This document shows, piece by piece, positions 34,422 to 44,116 of a stretch of 64,000 nucleotides of DNA. The translations under genes were made by a program, and so were the position numbers. The notes beneath the pieces are model-generated. The model had not been told where the DNA came from. It saw only the letters and a program-made list of their open reading frames with translations, and ran no database searches. Origin of the DNA: Pantoea phytobeneficialis. GTDB taxonomy: Bacteria; Pseudomonadota; Gammaproteobacteria; Enterobacterales; Enterobacteriaceae. Numbering within the stretch: position 1 is the stretch's first letter; each line of letters begins with the position of its first letter. The DNA lies in contig NZ_CP024636.1 in assembly GCF_009728735.1 (NCBI RefSeq), positions 2,513,754 through 2,577,753 of the forward strand, given 5' to 3'.

Positions 34422-35135
34422 ATGGCAACGCCTCATATTAATGCAGAAATGGGTGATTTCGCGGACGTGGTTCTGATGCCGGGCGATCCGCTGCGTGCGA
34501 AGCACATTGCAGAAACCTTCCTCGAAAATGCGGTTGAAGTGAACAACGTACGCGGCATGCTGGGTTACACCGGGACGTACAAAGGTCGCAAAATTTCGGT
34601 GATGGGCCACGGTATGGGTATCCCATCCTGCTCGATCTACGCCAAAGAACTGATCACCGAGTTTGGTGTGAAGAAGATTATCCGTGTAGGTTCCTGCGGC
34701 GCGGTGCGTGCGGATGTGAAACTGCGCGATATCGTCATTGGTATGGGTGCCAGCACGGATTCCAAAGTGAACCGTATGCGCTTCAAAGACCACGATTTCG
34801 CTGCGATTGCCGATTTCGACATGGTGCGTAACGCCGTTGATGCGGCTAAAGCTCTGGGTGTTGACGCGCGCGTTGGTAACATCTTCTCCGCTGACCTGTT
34901 CTACACCCCGGACCCGCAGATGTTCGACGTCATGGAAAAGTACGGCATCCTCGGTGTGGAGATGGAAGCGGCGGGTATCTACGGCGTGGCAGCAGAATTT
35001 GGTGCCAAAGCGCTGGCGATCTGTACCGTGTCGGATCATATCCGTACCCACGAGCAGACCACTGCGGCTGAGCGTCAGACTACCTTCAACGATATGATTA
35101 AGATCGCGCTGGAGTCGGTGCTGCTGGGGGATTAA
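34422..35135 (+). CDS. deoD: Purine nucleoside phosphorylase
   Basis: 237 residues. Hexameric [34 protein letters not shown], phosphate site VGSCGAVR, nucleoside site [13 protein letters not shown], catalytic Asp in TVSDHI. It cleaves purine (deoxy)nucleosides with phosphate. Last gene of the operon, 33 nt after deoB with an AAGGAA site. The downstream repeat array probably marks the operon end. Confidence 0.97.
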   Translation: MATPHINAEMGDFADVVLMPGDPLRAKHIAETFLENAVEVNNVRGMLGYTGTYKGRKISVMGHGMGIPSCSIYAKELITEFGVKKIIRVGSCGAVRADVKLRDIVIGMGASTDSKVNRMRFKDHDFAAIADFDMVRNAVDAAKALGVDARVGNIFSADLFYTPDPQMFDVMEKYGILGVEMEAAGIYGVAAEFGAKALAICTVSDHIRTHEQTTAAERQTTFNDMIKIALESVLLGD

Positions 35136-35151
35136 TTCCTCTGCGCCAGGT

Positions 35152-35382
35152 TACCCTCACCCCGGCCCTCTCCCATGAGGGAGAGGGAGACGTGCAATAT
35201 GCTCGATCGGTTGCTTCTCCCATGAGGGAGAGGGAGACGTGCAATACGCTCGATCGGTTGCCTCTCTCGTTTGCGGGAGATAGAAACACGCTCGATCGGT
35301 TGCCTCTCTCGTTTGCGGGAGATAGAAACACGCTCGATCGGTTCCCTCTCCCGCTTGCGGGAGAGGGTTAGGGTGAGGGGTG
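35152..35382. repeat. Tandem array of five CTCTCCC-type palindromes
   Basis: Five short palindromes stand at about 35166, 35214, 35261, 35303 and 35345, each with CTCTC...GGGAGA arms, separated by spacers that end in GCTCGATCGGTTG. Units 1-2 share an ATG-centred loop and a 26-nt spacer; units 3-4 share CGTTTGCG and a shorter spacer; unit 5 has CGCTTGCG. ACCCTCACC and GGTGAGGGG flank the array. It occupies most of the 350-nt gap between deoD and the PBP2 gene; only about 100 nt remain for a promoter. Confidence 0.85.
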
Positions 35383-35485
35383 AAACCATCTGTCACACTT
35401 TTACCCAGGCTTGTGCATCTTCCTGCTGGCTCTGACGCGAGAACTCCCTATCATTAGCGGGCTAACGATGAGATAAAGCCCCCCG

Positions 35486-37378
35486 ATGAATTTCCGTAAT
35501 TTCGAAGCCGAAGAGAAACTGTTTGTTCGCCGCGCGATCGTGGCCTTTGCGTTGGTGGTGATCTGTTTCACTATCCTCGGTGTTAACCTCTACCATTTGC
35601 AGGTGGATGAGCACAGCTACTACGCGACGCGATCCAACGAAAACGACATCAAAATGATCCCCATCGCGCCGACGCGCGGGCTGATTTACGATCGCAACGG
35701 CATTCCGCTGGTGCGTAATGTCACCTGGTACGACATCCTGCTGACCCCTTACAAAATCGATGATATGAAGGCGACCATTGCAGCGCTGACGCCGATTGTC
35801 GATTTAACCCCGGAAGAGATCGACACCTTCTGGAAAAACCTCAAGCAAAACAGCCGTTACAAACCGGTGGTGCTGAAAGAAGAACTGACTGACGAGCAGG
35901 TGGCGCGATTTGCAGTCAACCAATTCCGCTTTACCGGCGTGAGTATCGATACCTACCAGGATCGCCAATATCCCTATGGTGCTGACCTGGCGCATGTGGT
36001 CGGTTACGTGTCGAAAATTAACGATAACGACTACAAACGCCTGAACGAAGAGGGCGTGGGTGAAAACTATGCCGCTGACCACAACATCGGTAAGCAGGGC
36101 ATTGAAGGCTATTACGAATCGGTTCTGCATGGCAAAACCGGTTATCAGGAAGTCGAAGTGGATAACCACGGCCGCATCGTGCGCGTCCTGAAAGAAGTGC
36201 CGCCGGTTGCCGGGAAAAATATCTATCTGACGCTCGACCTGCATCTGCAACAGTATGTCGAGAGCCAACTGGTGGGGCAACGTGCGGCGGTGCTGATTGA
36301 GGATCCGCATGATGGCAGCGTGCTGGCAATGGTTTCCAGCCCCAGCTATGACCCGAACCCCTTTGTGAAAGGCATCAGTTATCAGGCGTATAAAACCCTG
36401 TTGCAGGATAAGAACCTGCCGTTGATTAACCGTGTGACCCAGGGCCTTTACCCGCCTGCTTCAACGGTGAAACCCTATATGGCGATGTCGGCGCTGCTAA
36501 CTGGCGTCATCACCCCGCAAACCACCTTCTTTGGCGCGCCGACCTGGACGCTGCCGGGGACCGATCGTAAATACCGCGACTGGAAAAAAAGCGGTCACGG
36601 CATGCTGGATGTGACGCGCGCGATTGAGGAGTCGGCGGACACCTTCTTTTATCAGGTGGCGTTTATGATGGGGATTGACCGCATCCACCATATGCTCAGC
36701 CAGTTTGGCTACGGTAAACCGACCGGTATCGATCTCAATGAAGAATACGCCGGACTGCTGCCGAGCCGCGAATGGAAACAGAAAGTTCATAAGAAGGGCT
36801 GGTATCAGGGCGACACCGTCTCGGTGGGGATTGGACAAGGCTACTGGATTGCGACGCCGATTCAGATGGTAAAAGCGTTGGTGGCGTTAATTAACAATGG
36901 TCGGGTGATTAATCCGCATCTGTTAGGGAAAGTGCAGCTTGGCACCACCCAGCAGGCATATGCGCCAAAAGATCCGCAACCGCAAATTGGCGACCCGAAA
37001 TCATCCTACTGGTCGCTGGTACGCCATGCCATGTTTGGAATGGCGAATGCACCTAACGGCACCGGTTATAAATATTTCCACACCGCCCCTTACGGCATAG
37101 CGGCAAAAAGCGGGACATCACAGGTATTTAGCCTGCGGCAGAACCAGGTCTACAACGCGAAAATGATCCCGACGCGCCTGCGTGACCATATTTTTTACAC
37201 CGCCTTTGCGCCGTTCAACGATCCTAAAGTGGCGGTGGCGTTGATTCTGGAAAACGGCGGGAATGAAGGGATTACCGCTGCGCCGGTGATGCGTAATATC
37301 CTCGACCATATCTTCCTGCCGCCGCCAGCCGTGCCGCTGGAGACCGCGAATATCGCTAACGCGCCTGCGGCTCATTAA
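35486..37378 (+). CDS. Penicillin-binding protein 2 paralogue (class B PBP)
   Basis: 630 residues. There is one N-terminal membrane helix (about 17-37), a dimerisation/pedestal region with APTRGLIYDRNG, and a transpeptidase domain with the three active-site motifs: S-T-V-K (PPASTVKPY), S-A-D (EESADTFFY) and K-S-G-T (AAKSGTSQVF). It cross-links peptidoglycan in the periplasm during elongation. It is clearly of the MrdA/PBP2 family, but the usual mrdA-mrdB-rlmH neighbourhood is missing, so it is probably a second copy, like the extra PBP2 of Salmonella. No RodA-type partner is present. Confidence 0.88.
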   Translation: MNFRNFEAEEKLFVRRAIVAFALVVICFTILGVNLYHLQVDEHSYYATRSNENDIKMIPIAPTRGLIYDRNGIPLVRNVTWYDILLTPYKIDDMKATIAALTPIVDLTPEEIDTFWKNLKQNSRYKPVVLKEELTDEQVARFAVNQFRFTGVSIDTYQDRQYPYGADLAHVVGYVSKINDNDYKRLNEEGVGENYAADHNIGKQGIEGYYESVLHGKTGYQEVEVDNHGRIVRVLKEVPPVAGKNIYLTLDLHLQQYVESQLVGQRAAVLIEDPHDGSVLAMVSSPSYDPNPFVKGISYQAYKTLLQDKNLPLINRVTQGLYPPASTVKPYMAMSALLTGVITPQTTFFGAPTWTLPGTDRKYRDWKKSGHGMLDVTRAIEESADTFFYQVAFMMGIDRIHHMLSQFGYGKPTGIDLNEEYAGLLPSREWKQKVHKKGWYQGDTVSVGIGQGYWIATPIQMVKALVALINNGRVINPHLLGKVQLGTTQQAYAPKDPQPQIGDPKSSYWSLVRHAMFGMANAPNGTGYKYFHTAPYGIAAKSGTSQVFSLRQNQVYNAKMIPTRLRDHIFYTAFAPFNDPKVAVALILENGGNEGITAAPVMRNILDHIFLPPPAVPLETANIANAPAAH

Positions 37379-37385
37379 TGGAACC

Positions 37386-37414
37386 ACCCCGCTGTGTCAC
37401 CAGGTCAGCGGGGT
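37386..37414. terminator. Stem between convergent PBP2 and chemoreceptor genes
   Basis: ACCCCGCTG and CAGCGGGGT form a 9-bp stem in the 44-nt gap between the converging genes. There is no U tract on either side, so its terminating strength is doubtful. Confidence 0.45.
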
Positions 37415-37422
37415 CGTGCCGA

Positions 37423-38745
37423 TTACTCGCCTTTTAACGTCTTGGTGACGTGGCTAATGGCACGCACGACATCGTCGGCACTGTCACGGATTTCTGTCAT
37501 CACGCCGCCAGCCTGTTGTGCCAGCACAACGCCCTGATCGGCGCGCTTCAGGTTGGATTCAATCCCTTTCAACGCCTTATCCGCCAGTTGGTGGTTCTGC
37601 TGCACCTTGCTCTCAATTTCGCTGGTGGCGCGGTTGATGTTTGCCGCCAGGGTTCGCACCTCGTTGGCGACCACCGCAAAGCTGCGACCGTGTTCACCGG
37701 CGCGCGCAGCTTCAATTGCCGCGTTAAGCGCCAACAGATTGGTTTGATTTGCGATACTGCGAATACTTTCCACAATCGCGCCGATACGGTCGGAAGAATT
37801 GCTCAGGTTATGGATATCGCCGGAAATATCCTGAAGCTCACTGGCAAGGTCATGCATGGTTTGCACGCTGTTCTCAATCACCGTTGCGCCAAGTCGGGTG
37901 TTTTCCGTGGTTTGTTGGGCGGTTTGATAGGCCTGCTGGGCCGCCTTGCGCTCCTGTTGGTTCTTCTCCACCTGTGCCGTGACGTCGGTGGCAAACTTCA
38001 CCACTTTATACAGCTCACCGTGTTCACTAAATACCGGGTTATAGGTGGCACGCAGCCAGACGATGCTGCCTTGTTTGTTCACGCGCTGAAACTGGCCGGA
38101 AATAAACTCACCTCGATTCAGTTTCTGCCAGAACTGCTGATATTCTGGGCTGTTACGTAGCTCCTCCGTGCAGAACAGGCTGTGATGGCGACCCACGATC
38201 TCATCGGCATGATAATGCATGGTGTTGAGGAAGTTAGCATTGGCTTGCAGCACTTCACCTTTCAGGTTAAAGGCGATCACGGCCATAGAGCGCTCAATGG
38301 CCGTGGTCATGGCGCGTTGTTCCTGGGCATCAACAATATGCTCAGTAATATCCGTCGCCAGCTTAATGATTTTAATCACCCGACCGCTGCGATCCTGCAC
38401 CGGCACATAATTGGCTTCCAGCCAGATGGGACGGCTGTTTTTAGCCACCCGCAGAAACTTATCGCTGAAGGCTTCGCCGCGATTCAGCCGCCGCCAAAAA
38501 TCACCATATTGGGGTGACTGGATCAGATCGGCCGTACAGAACATGTTGTGATGTTGACCGACGATTTCCGCCAATGTGTATCCCATACAACTGAGAAACA
38601 GGTCATTGGCGGTCAGGATACGTCCTTGCGGTGTGAACTCGATGATGGCGATAGCATCATGCAACGCGTTAAGCGTGGCTGAGGGATGGCTGCGCCGCTG
38701 CCACGCCAAACGTGACAGAATGCCTGATGTGATAGTGGTAAACAT
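37423..38745 (-). CDS. Soluble PAS-PAS methyl-accepting chemoreceptor, BdlA-like
   Basis: 440 residues without transmembrane segments. PAS1 (about 25-140) and PAS2 (about 148-262) share HH(N/S)xFCT, [17 protein letters not shown] and a KxxKxATD(I/V)T end; each has the features of a BDLA-type PAS. The C-terminal signalling domain has the MCP tip [39 protein letters not shown]. BdlA of Pseudomonas aeruginosa has the same PAS-PAS-MCP plan and triggers biofilm dispersal in response to cyclic-di-GMP. The same role is inferred here, fitting the many cyclic-di-GMP genes nearby. AAGG lies before ATG. Confidence 0.85.
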   Translation of the reverse strand: MFTTITSGILSRLAWQRRSHPSATLNALHDAIAIIEFTPQGRILTANDLFLSCMGYTLAEIVGQHHNMFCTADLIQSPQYGDFWRRLNRGEAFSDKFLRVAKNSRPIWLEANYVPVQDRSGRVIKIIKLATDITEHIVDAQEQRAMTTAIERSMAVIAFNLKGEVLQANANFLNTMHYHADEIVGRHHSLFCTEELRNSPEYQQFWQKLNRGEFISGQFQRVNKQGSIVWLRATYNPVFSEHGELYKVVKFATDVTAQVEKNQQERKAAQQAYQTAQQTTENTRLGATVIENSVQTMHDLASELQDISGDIHNLSNSSDRIGAIVESIRSIANQTNLLALNAAIEAARAGEHGRSFAVVANEVRTLAANINRATSEIESKVQQNHQLADKALKGIESNLKRADQGVVLAQQAGGVMTEIRDSADDVVRAISHVTKTLKGE

Positions 38746-38899
38746 GGTGAACCTTATTTTATTGGTATGGTATCAGTTCGGTTATCGGCGCGATCGATTA
38801 AAAATCCACCGAAAAAGCGTGACTGGACATGAATTTTTACCACTTAGTCCGTTGGTTGCTGCAAAAGACGGCAGTCAGTTGCATTTCGCTGAAAAGCGT

Positions 38900-38928
38900 T
38901 TGACGGTACGGGCTGGTTAGGGTTTAAT
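38900..38928 (+). promoter_or_regulatory. Sigma-70 promoter of tRNA-Phe
   Basis: TTGACG (38900-38905) and TTTAAT (38923-38928) are 17 nt apart and lie 10 nt before the tRNA; GC-rich bases after the -10 suit stringent control. Confidence 0.75.
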
Positions 38929-38938
38929 GCGCCCCGTT

Positions 38939-39014
38939 GCCCGAATAGCTCAGTCGGTAGAGCAGGGGATTGAAAATCCCCGTGTCCCTGGTTCGATTCC
39001 GGGTTCGGGCACCA
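38939..39014 (+). tRNA. tRNA-Phe (GAA)
   Basis: 76 nt including encoded CCA. The acceptor stem GCCCGAA pairs with TTCGGGC, the anticodon arm GGGGATTGAAAATCCCC places GAA at 38972-38974, and the T arm CCCTGGTTCGATTCCGGG is regular. It differs from E. coli tRNA-Phe only at a few paired positions as I recall it. Confidence 0.97.
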
Positions 39015-39022
39015 AAATTCAG

Positions 39023-39049
39023 AAAACCCAGCCTTATGGCTGGGTTTTT
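39023..39049 (+). terminator. Intrinsic terminator of tRNA-Phe
   Basis: AAAACCCAGCC-TTAT-GGCTGGGTTTTT is a strong stem with a U tract, 8 nt after the tRNA; the A tract makes it usable from the M60 side as well. Confidence 0.9.
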
Positions 39050-39100
39050 GCTTTTTGGGCCAGAACAAACCTTTTGCTCAGGGCAACGAATCAGCAAGGA

Positions 39101-41638
39101 TTAATGGTATTTCCACGCCTGAGTCCAACTGATTCCTTTACCTGGCTCATAATGCATCTGTGACCACTGGCCCGTCTGGCTGCACCAGCCGGCAACGGTA
39201 CACTCAAACAACTTACCGTCATGTTTCACCACATCACCTTTCGCATAACGGGTGCCATACACCCAGGCTGGGTAATCGCTACCTCCGTTCGCAATAGCCG
39301 GAACCGTAATTTCCTCCTCCAGATCGCGACTATGGTTACCTGCGGTGACGGTCACTTTAACCTTCAGGGTTTGTGGCTGAGTGGTTTTTGTCACCGTGAA
39401 ACTTTGGTTAGCCCAGCCGTTAGTGCCACCGTGAGCAACAGCGGGTAAGGTCCAGCGATAAGACGGGGTGCTGGTTGCGGTGACGTCAGAGGAGACGCCG
39501 CCGCTAAAGACCATGTTTTCACCTTTGTCATTGGCAATCATCTTCAGCTTCGCAGCGGTGACAAATGCCTGATCACTATTCTGTACCGGCGTAGTCACAT
39601 TGATGGTGTGGTTTTGTGAGGCGGTGCGTGCACCTGCGACACTGGTTGCGGTCACTTTTACGGTGTAGCTACCGGCTTCCAGACCGGATTTCACCTGCCC
39701 ATGTTGGTCAATTCCTGCGGTAACAACCTGGTTGCCTTTTAACAGTGACCAGTCATAACTGGCTTGTTCAAAGTTAGCCTGCGCCTCCAGTTGAACCGGT
39801 GAAGTCGAATCCATACTTACCGGGCCGATAATGTCGACTGCTGGCGCGATGGCGGAGACGGTCAGCGTTTTTCTGTCGCTTCCGTGCTTACTGCTCGCCG
39901 TAACTTCAAAACGCGTAGAGACGTTAGCCACATTCTTAGGAATCACCACCTCCACTGTCGCGGTGTTGTTGGTTTTGGTGTAGATACGCGCATCGCCATC
40001 AATGCGCTTCCATTGATAGCTGACATCATTCTGGTCGCTGCTGGCGGTGACGCTATAACCAAAACCATTGTTGTAAGTTGCGACAGCGACGATGTTGTCC
40101 CGACTCAGATTCACCTGGGGTGCCGGCTGCTCGCCTTGCTCTTCACCTGGTTGTGGTAGTTTGAGATCAGCAACTTTCTGTCCAGCCTGGGCGCTGAAAT
40201 TCAGTCCCCACTGCGTGAAGTACTGGCGCAAATCCTGCCCGGCAGCCTGGCTGTAAGCCACCACACTAAAGTCGATGACCTTTTGTTTTGAACCTATAAC
40301 GGAATCGGTCTTTTCTGCGATGGTAGTGCCTGGTGCCTGCTGAATTGCCTTCAAACGCCTTTGGTTAACATGAGGGAAGAAATCTTCACCATACGAGAAG
40401 CGTAAACGTGAAAAGAAGTTGAGTTGCTTCCAGAGGTTATTAATGGCGCTGTAATCTGGATAATGCATGCCGGAAGCAATAAAGTTAGCCACTGCCTGCT
40501 TGTCCCAGATACCCTCTTCAGGAGAAATATCGACATGGCACTGGTTCAGGGGAACTTCGCGACCCTTAAACATTTGGCAGGCTTCAATGGAATAGCGGTT
40601 AACCTGGATTTCAGAGAAGGTACTAAATGCCTCTTTAATCGGCTCGTACTCATGACCAATTTCATGCCAGACTCCCCAGTTATCGCCGTTCTTATCATTC
40701 ATGCGATTGGCATGGAAGCCGACACCGATATAACCGTTGCGATAATCCGCGAAGCAACAGTTATCGTAATTCGTGAACATCGAACCCCTGGGGGAGGTGA
40801 ACAGATATTCTGTGCCATCCATACCATTGATCTTTTCGTACAGCGCCGCGACACGCAGGTTGTCACCCAATACTTTGCCAACCATTTCATCAGTTTGCTG
40901 TGCGATTCTGTTCGGAACTACCGTGTTTGCATGCCCGTCATATAAGAGCGCAAAACCAAATTTACCTGCAACCGTTTTACTTCCCGCCCAATCACTTTGG
41001 CGACTCTGCCCTAAAATAAATAAATGGCTGTTGCTGCCGCCATTTATTTTAAAGGGAACAAATTCGCTCACTTGTTGTTTATCCGGATCACCACAGCCTA
41101 ATAATAAAACGCCGGATTTTTTAAACGTGTAGGTGTTGTCGCTTTGCGCGGTTAATTGTTGTTGATCCAGATACATGGCATCTTTATCCGCAAACTCACG
41201 CCCAGTCGCCGCATAGCACTTTGCGCCCGCAGGGATATTGCCAACACTCACGGTGATATTTTGCCCGGCTTCGCCAAAGGTTCGGGTAAAAAAGAAAATA
41301 CCACGACCCATGGTGGCATAAGGCGCGTTGATCCAATCTTTGGTTTCATGGTGGGCCACCGGCATATTGTAACGATCCGGGAACCCGGGAGGGTACATCT
41401 CCATCGTTCGTTTCAGCCAGAACAAAGGTGTGCGGCTATCGAACGAATCTCGAAGTCCTTTCTCCGTATCCTGACGTAATTCTTCCAGGCTGGTGCCAAT
41501 ATGCGGCAGCGCCTCAATAAACCCGGCATTGCTGCTAAATTCTTCCCACCACGGAGAGCTGCTGGCGCTTGCATGACCTGTAAGCAGCAGCGGGGAAAGT
41601 GCCAGGGTGATCCCCATAGCTAATTGATTTAACTTCAC
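39101..41638 (-). CDS. Secreted M60 (enhancin-like) zinc metallopeptidase with chitin-binding tail
   Basis: 845 residues. There is a signal peptide (ends ASA-SS), then a peptidase M60 domain with HEIGHE (H325, E326, H329) and a following Glu as zinc ligands. M60 peptidases cut heavily glycosylated proteins such as mucins; baculovirus enhancin cuts insect peritrophic mucin. After about residue 500 come Ig-like/PKD-like beta domains. The last 55 residues (YPAWVYGTRYAKGDVV...WSQMHYEPGKG) resemble a carbohydrate-binding family 5/12 (chitin-binding) domain with conserved Trp/Tyr and Cys. It would be exported to attack host glycoproteins with chitin as anchor; this is inferred. It stands alone, next to tRNA-Phe. 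Confidence 0.85.
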   Translation of the reverse strand: MKLNQLAMGITLALSPLLLTGHASASSSPWWEEFSSNAGFIEALPHIGTSLEELRQDTEKGLRDSFDSRTPLFWLKRTMEMYPPGFPDRYNMPVAHHETKDWINAPYATMGRGIFFFTRTFGEAGQNITVSVGNIPAGAKCYAATGREFADKDAMYLDQQQLTAQSDNTYTFKKSGVLLLGCGDPDKQQVSEFVPFKINGGSNSHLFILGQSRQSDWAGSKTVAGKFGFALLYDGHANTVVPNRIAQQTDEMVGKVLGDNLRVAALYEKINGMDGTEYLFTSPRGSMFTNYDNCCFADYRNGYIGVGFHANRMNDKNGDNWGVWHEIGHEYEPIKEAFSTFSEIQVNRYSIEACQMFKGREVPLNQCHVDISPEEGIWDKQAVANFIASGMHYPDYSAINNLWKQLNFFSRLRFSYGEDFFPHVNQRRLKAIQQAPGTTIAEKTDSVIGSKQKVIDFSVVAYSQAAGQDLRQYFTQWGLNFSAQAGQKVADLKLPQPGEEQGEQPAPQVNLSRDNIVAVATYNNGFGYSVTASSDQNDVSYQWKRIDGDARIYTKTNNTATVEVVIPKNVANVSTRFEVTASSKHGSDRKTLTVSAIAPAVDIIGPVSMDSTSPVQLEAQANFEQASYDWSLLKGNQVVTAGIDQHGQVKSGLEAGSYTVKVTATSVAGARTASQNHTINVTTPVQNSDQAFVTAAKLKMIANDKGENMVFSGGVSSDVTATSTPSYRWTLPAVAHGGTNGWANQSFTVTKTTQPQTLKVKVTVTAGNHSRDLEEEITVPAIANGGSDYPAWVYGTRYAKGDVVKHDGKLFECTVAGWCSQTGQWSQMHYEPGKGISWTQAWKYH

Positions 41639-41795
41639 GATTTTTCATTCCATTGAGATGTAGTCCCGGTATTCTTGTGGCTGTTGAAATATTTTGAAAT
41701 CAGATAGTGGAATGGATGACCAAGATAATTCCTGGTCGCACTCAGATGTGGCGAAGGATTGCCTGGTCGTTACACCGACCAGGCATGATTCACTG

Positions 41796-44102
41796 CTACG
41801 GCTTTAATACCCAGATGTGATAAACACCGTCTTTCATTTCCGCGCCTTCCAGCTCTTTCTCGAAGCCTGGAAAGCGTTCGCCCCATTCGGCAATACTGCG
41901 GATATAACTGAGCCACGGGCCGTCTGCTTCACCAAAGCTTTCCCCAGGCATCACGATTGGGATACCGGGAGGATAGGGTATAACGCCGACGGCGGAGGTT
42001 CGTCCGGCCAGTTGCGTCAGCGGTAACTGCTCGCAATGACCAGCCATGTGCTTCTGAAACGCGTCACGCGGTAGTGTCACCGGTTGTGGCAGCTTGCCAA
42101 AGGCTTCCGATTGCAGGCGATCCATCTGGCTGGTGCGCATATAAGCGAACATCTCATCACAAATATCTTTCAGGCCCATTTTGCCGTAACGATCTTCATG
42201 GCCAGCAACCAGGTCAGGCAGGCAGCTTACCAGCAGCGTATTGGCATCATAATGCTGCTTAAATTCCAGCAAAACGTTAATCAGCGTGCCCCATTTTCCT
42301 TTGGTCACACCAACCGAAAACAGGCACAACACCATAAAGTCAGTAGTACGTGAAGGGACAATGCCATGCTGGCTCAGGAAGGCCGTCAGCATCGCAGCAG
42401 GGATACCACTTGCCTGCATTTCACCATCATCACCCATTCCGGGGCACAAAATGCCGGCTTTGATGGGGTCCAGCAGACACCATTCCTCCTCCAGATCGCC
42501 AAAACCGTGCCAGGCTTCGCCAGGTTTCAGTACCCAGCAGTTGGGATCACTAACCAACTGTTGGCGTGAAGCATCAACAAACGGAATGCGTTTACCGCTG
42601 GCGGCATCGGTGATTTCGGTCGCGTTCCACGGGGCGAAAAACCACTCTCCACGAGATTTGTAGGTCGCATTGACCTTTGCCAACGCGAGGCGAAAATCGA
42701 CCGCTTCGTTAATCACCTCTTGGGTCAAGGTTTCCCCTTGCTTACCGTCCATCATGGCGGCACCAACTTCGTTTGCGGCGATGATGGCGTAGAGCGGGGA
42801 AGTGGTAGCCTGCAACATATAGGATTCGTTAAAACGCGAATGCTCGACCGGCTTTTTGCCGTTGCGCACATGAATCCACGATGCCTGCGACAGTGCCGCA
42901 AGTAATTTATGCGTTGAATGCGTGGCAAACACCGTCGGTCCGGAAGGATCGTGATCGGCGGGATCGCCGCGCATCGCGAAGCGATCTTTATAGAATGGAT
43001 TGAAGCGGGCATAGGCATACCAGGCTTCATCGAAGTGGATCTGATCAACGCTCTCGGCCAACAGCGCCTCCGCAACGCTGGCGTGATAGCACATACCGTC
43101 GTAGGTGCAGTTGGTGACCACCGCGTACACCGGCTTATCGTGAACTGCCAGTTCAGCAAACGGATGATGTTTGATTTTTTCCCGGATGGCGGCAGGTTCG
43201 AATTGACGCCGGGGGATCGGGCCAATAATGCCGAAGCGGTTACGTGTTGGTACGAAGAAGACCGGGATCGCACCGCTCATCACCAATCCTTGCTCGATCG
43301 ATTTGTGGCAATTGCGATCGCACAGGGCGAACTCTTTATCGCCCAACACGGCTGCCATGATGGCGCGGTTGGAACCGGAGGTGCCGTTCAGCACTGAATA
43401 GCTTTGATGCGAGCCAAATATCCGTGCGGCATAGGCTTCAGAGTCTTTTATTGGTCCGGCGTGATCCAGCAACGAACCCAGAGAACCGCGTTCAATACCG
43501 GTATCGGTGCGGAACAGGTTTTCACCGAAAAAGTCATAAAACTCACGGCCCACGGCGGTTTTAGTAAAGGCAATCCCTCCCTGATGCCCCGGCGCTGCCC
43601 ATGAATATTCCGGGGAGTGCTGGGTGTAATTAAACAGCGCTTTGGTAAAGGGGGGCAGCAGGCGGTCAAAATAGCGATCAATCAGCGTGATGGCGCGGGC
43701 GGCAATAAATTCCGCGGTATCCTCCAGCATCCAGACGAATTCATTCACCAGTTGCAGGACATCGAGATTGAGTGAATCGATGCAGGAGTGTTCAGCCATC
43801 AGTAATACCGGCACTTCACGATTGCGCTGACGAATGGTCTGCAACAGAGTAAAGGCCTCACGGTGGGTATCGTCGTCATTTTTACCTAAGGTCCAGTCGA
43901 CAAACACGCAACACACCGATGAATCAGACATGATGGTGGCGACGGCATCGGTAAAACTGGCTGAGCCAATGACCGCCAGATTGTTCTCTTCCAGTGCTTC
44001 AATCAGCTCCAGCACAGCGCGACCACCGGTGGTATTGGGGGCAACAATGCTGTCGTCTACCACCAGCACGGTGCGTTTCTTATGTTGGCTCATATCTAAC
44101 AT
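41796..44102 (-). CDS. adiA: Acid-inducible arginine decarboxylase
   Basis: 768 residues. There is an N-terminal receiver-like wing domain (RTVLVVDDS, about 10-140) and a PLP core with SPEYSWAAPGHQGG, NGTSGSNRA, HFDEAWYAYARFNP and the PLP lysine in THSTHKLLAALSQASWIH, then a C-terminal domain. It decarboxylates arginine to agmatine, consuming a proton in the cytoplasm. It matches E. coli AdiA (755 aa) more than CadA or SpeC and stands 14 nt after an AdiC-type exchanger. Orn/Lys decarboxylase activity is the alternative. AAGGAGT ribosome site. The regulator adiY of E. coli is not in the window. Confidence 0.82.
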   Translation of the reverse strand: MLDMSQHKKRTVLVVDDSIVAPNTTGGRAVLELIEALEENNLAVIGSASFTDAVATIMSDSSVCCVFVDWTLGKNDDDTHREAFTLLQTIRQRNREVPVLLMAEHSCIDSLNLDVLQLVNEFVWMLEDTAEFIAARAITLIDRYFDRLLPPFTKALFNYTQHSPEYSWAAPGHQGGIAFTKTAVGREFYDFFGENLFRTDTGIERGSLGSLLDHAGPIKDSEAYAARIFGSHQSYSVLNGTSGSNRAIMAAVLGDKEFALCDRNCHKSIEQGLVMSGAIPVFFVPTRNRFGIIGPIPRRQFEPAAIREKIKHHPFAELAVHDKPVYAVVTNCTYDGMCYHASVAEALLAESVDQIHFDEAWYAYARFNPFYKDRFAMRGDPADHDPSGPTVFATHSTHKLLAALSQASWIHVRNGKKPVEHSRFNESYMLQATTSPLYAIIAANEVGAAMMDGKQGETLTQEVINEAVDFRLALAKVNATYKSRGEWFFAPWNATEITDAASGKRIPFVDASRQQLVSDPNCWVLKPGEAWHGFGDLEEEWCLLDPIKAGILCPGMGDDGEMQASGIPAAMLTAFLSQHGIVPSRTTDFMVLCLFSVGVTKGKWGTLINVLLEFKQHYDANTLLVSCLPDLVAGHEDRYGKMGLKDICDEMFAYMRTSQMDRLQSEAFGKLPQPVTLPRDAFQKHMAGHCEQLPLTQLAGRTSAVGVIPYPPGIPIVMPGESFGEADGPWLSYIRSIAEWGERFPGFEKELEGAEMKDGVYHIWVLKP

Positions 44103-44116
44103 CGTTGACTCCTTGT

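Noticed and set aside
35152..35382. CRISPR-like spaced repeats
   Set aside because: The repeated elements are themselves palindromes, the spacers are near-identical rather than unique, and no cas gene is in the window; a REP-type array explains it.
38939..39100. Genomic island boundary at tRNA-Phe
   Set aside because: No integrase adjoins the tRNA and no second copy of its 3' end was found in the window.
41761..41784. Terminator of adiA
   Set aside because: GCCTGGTCG/CGACCAGGC forms a good stem, but neither side has a U tract; kept as an unproven hairpin.
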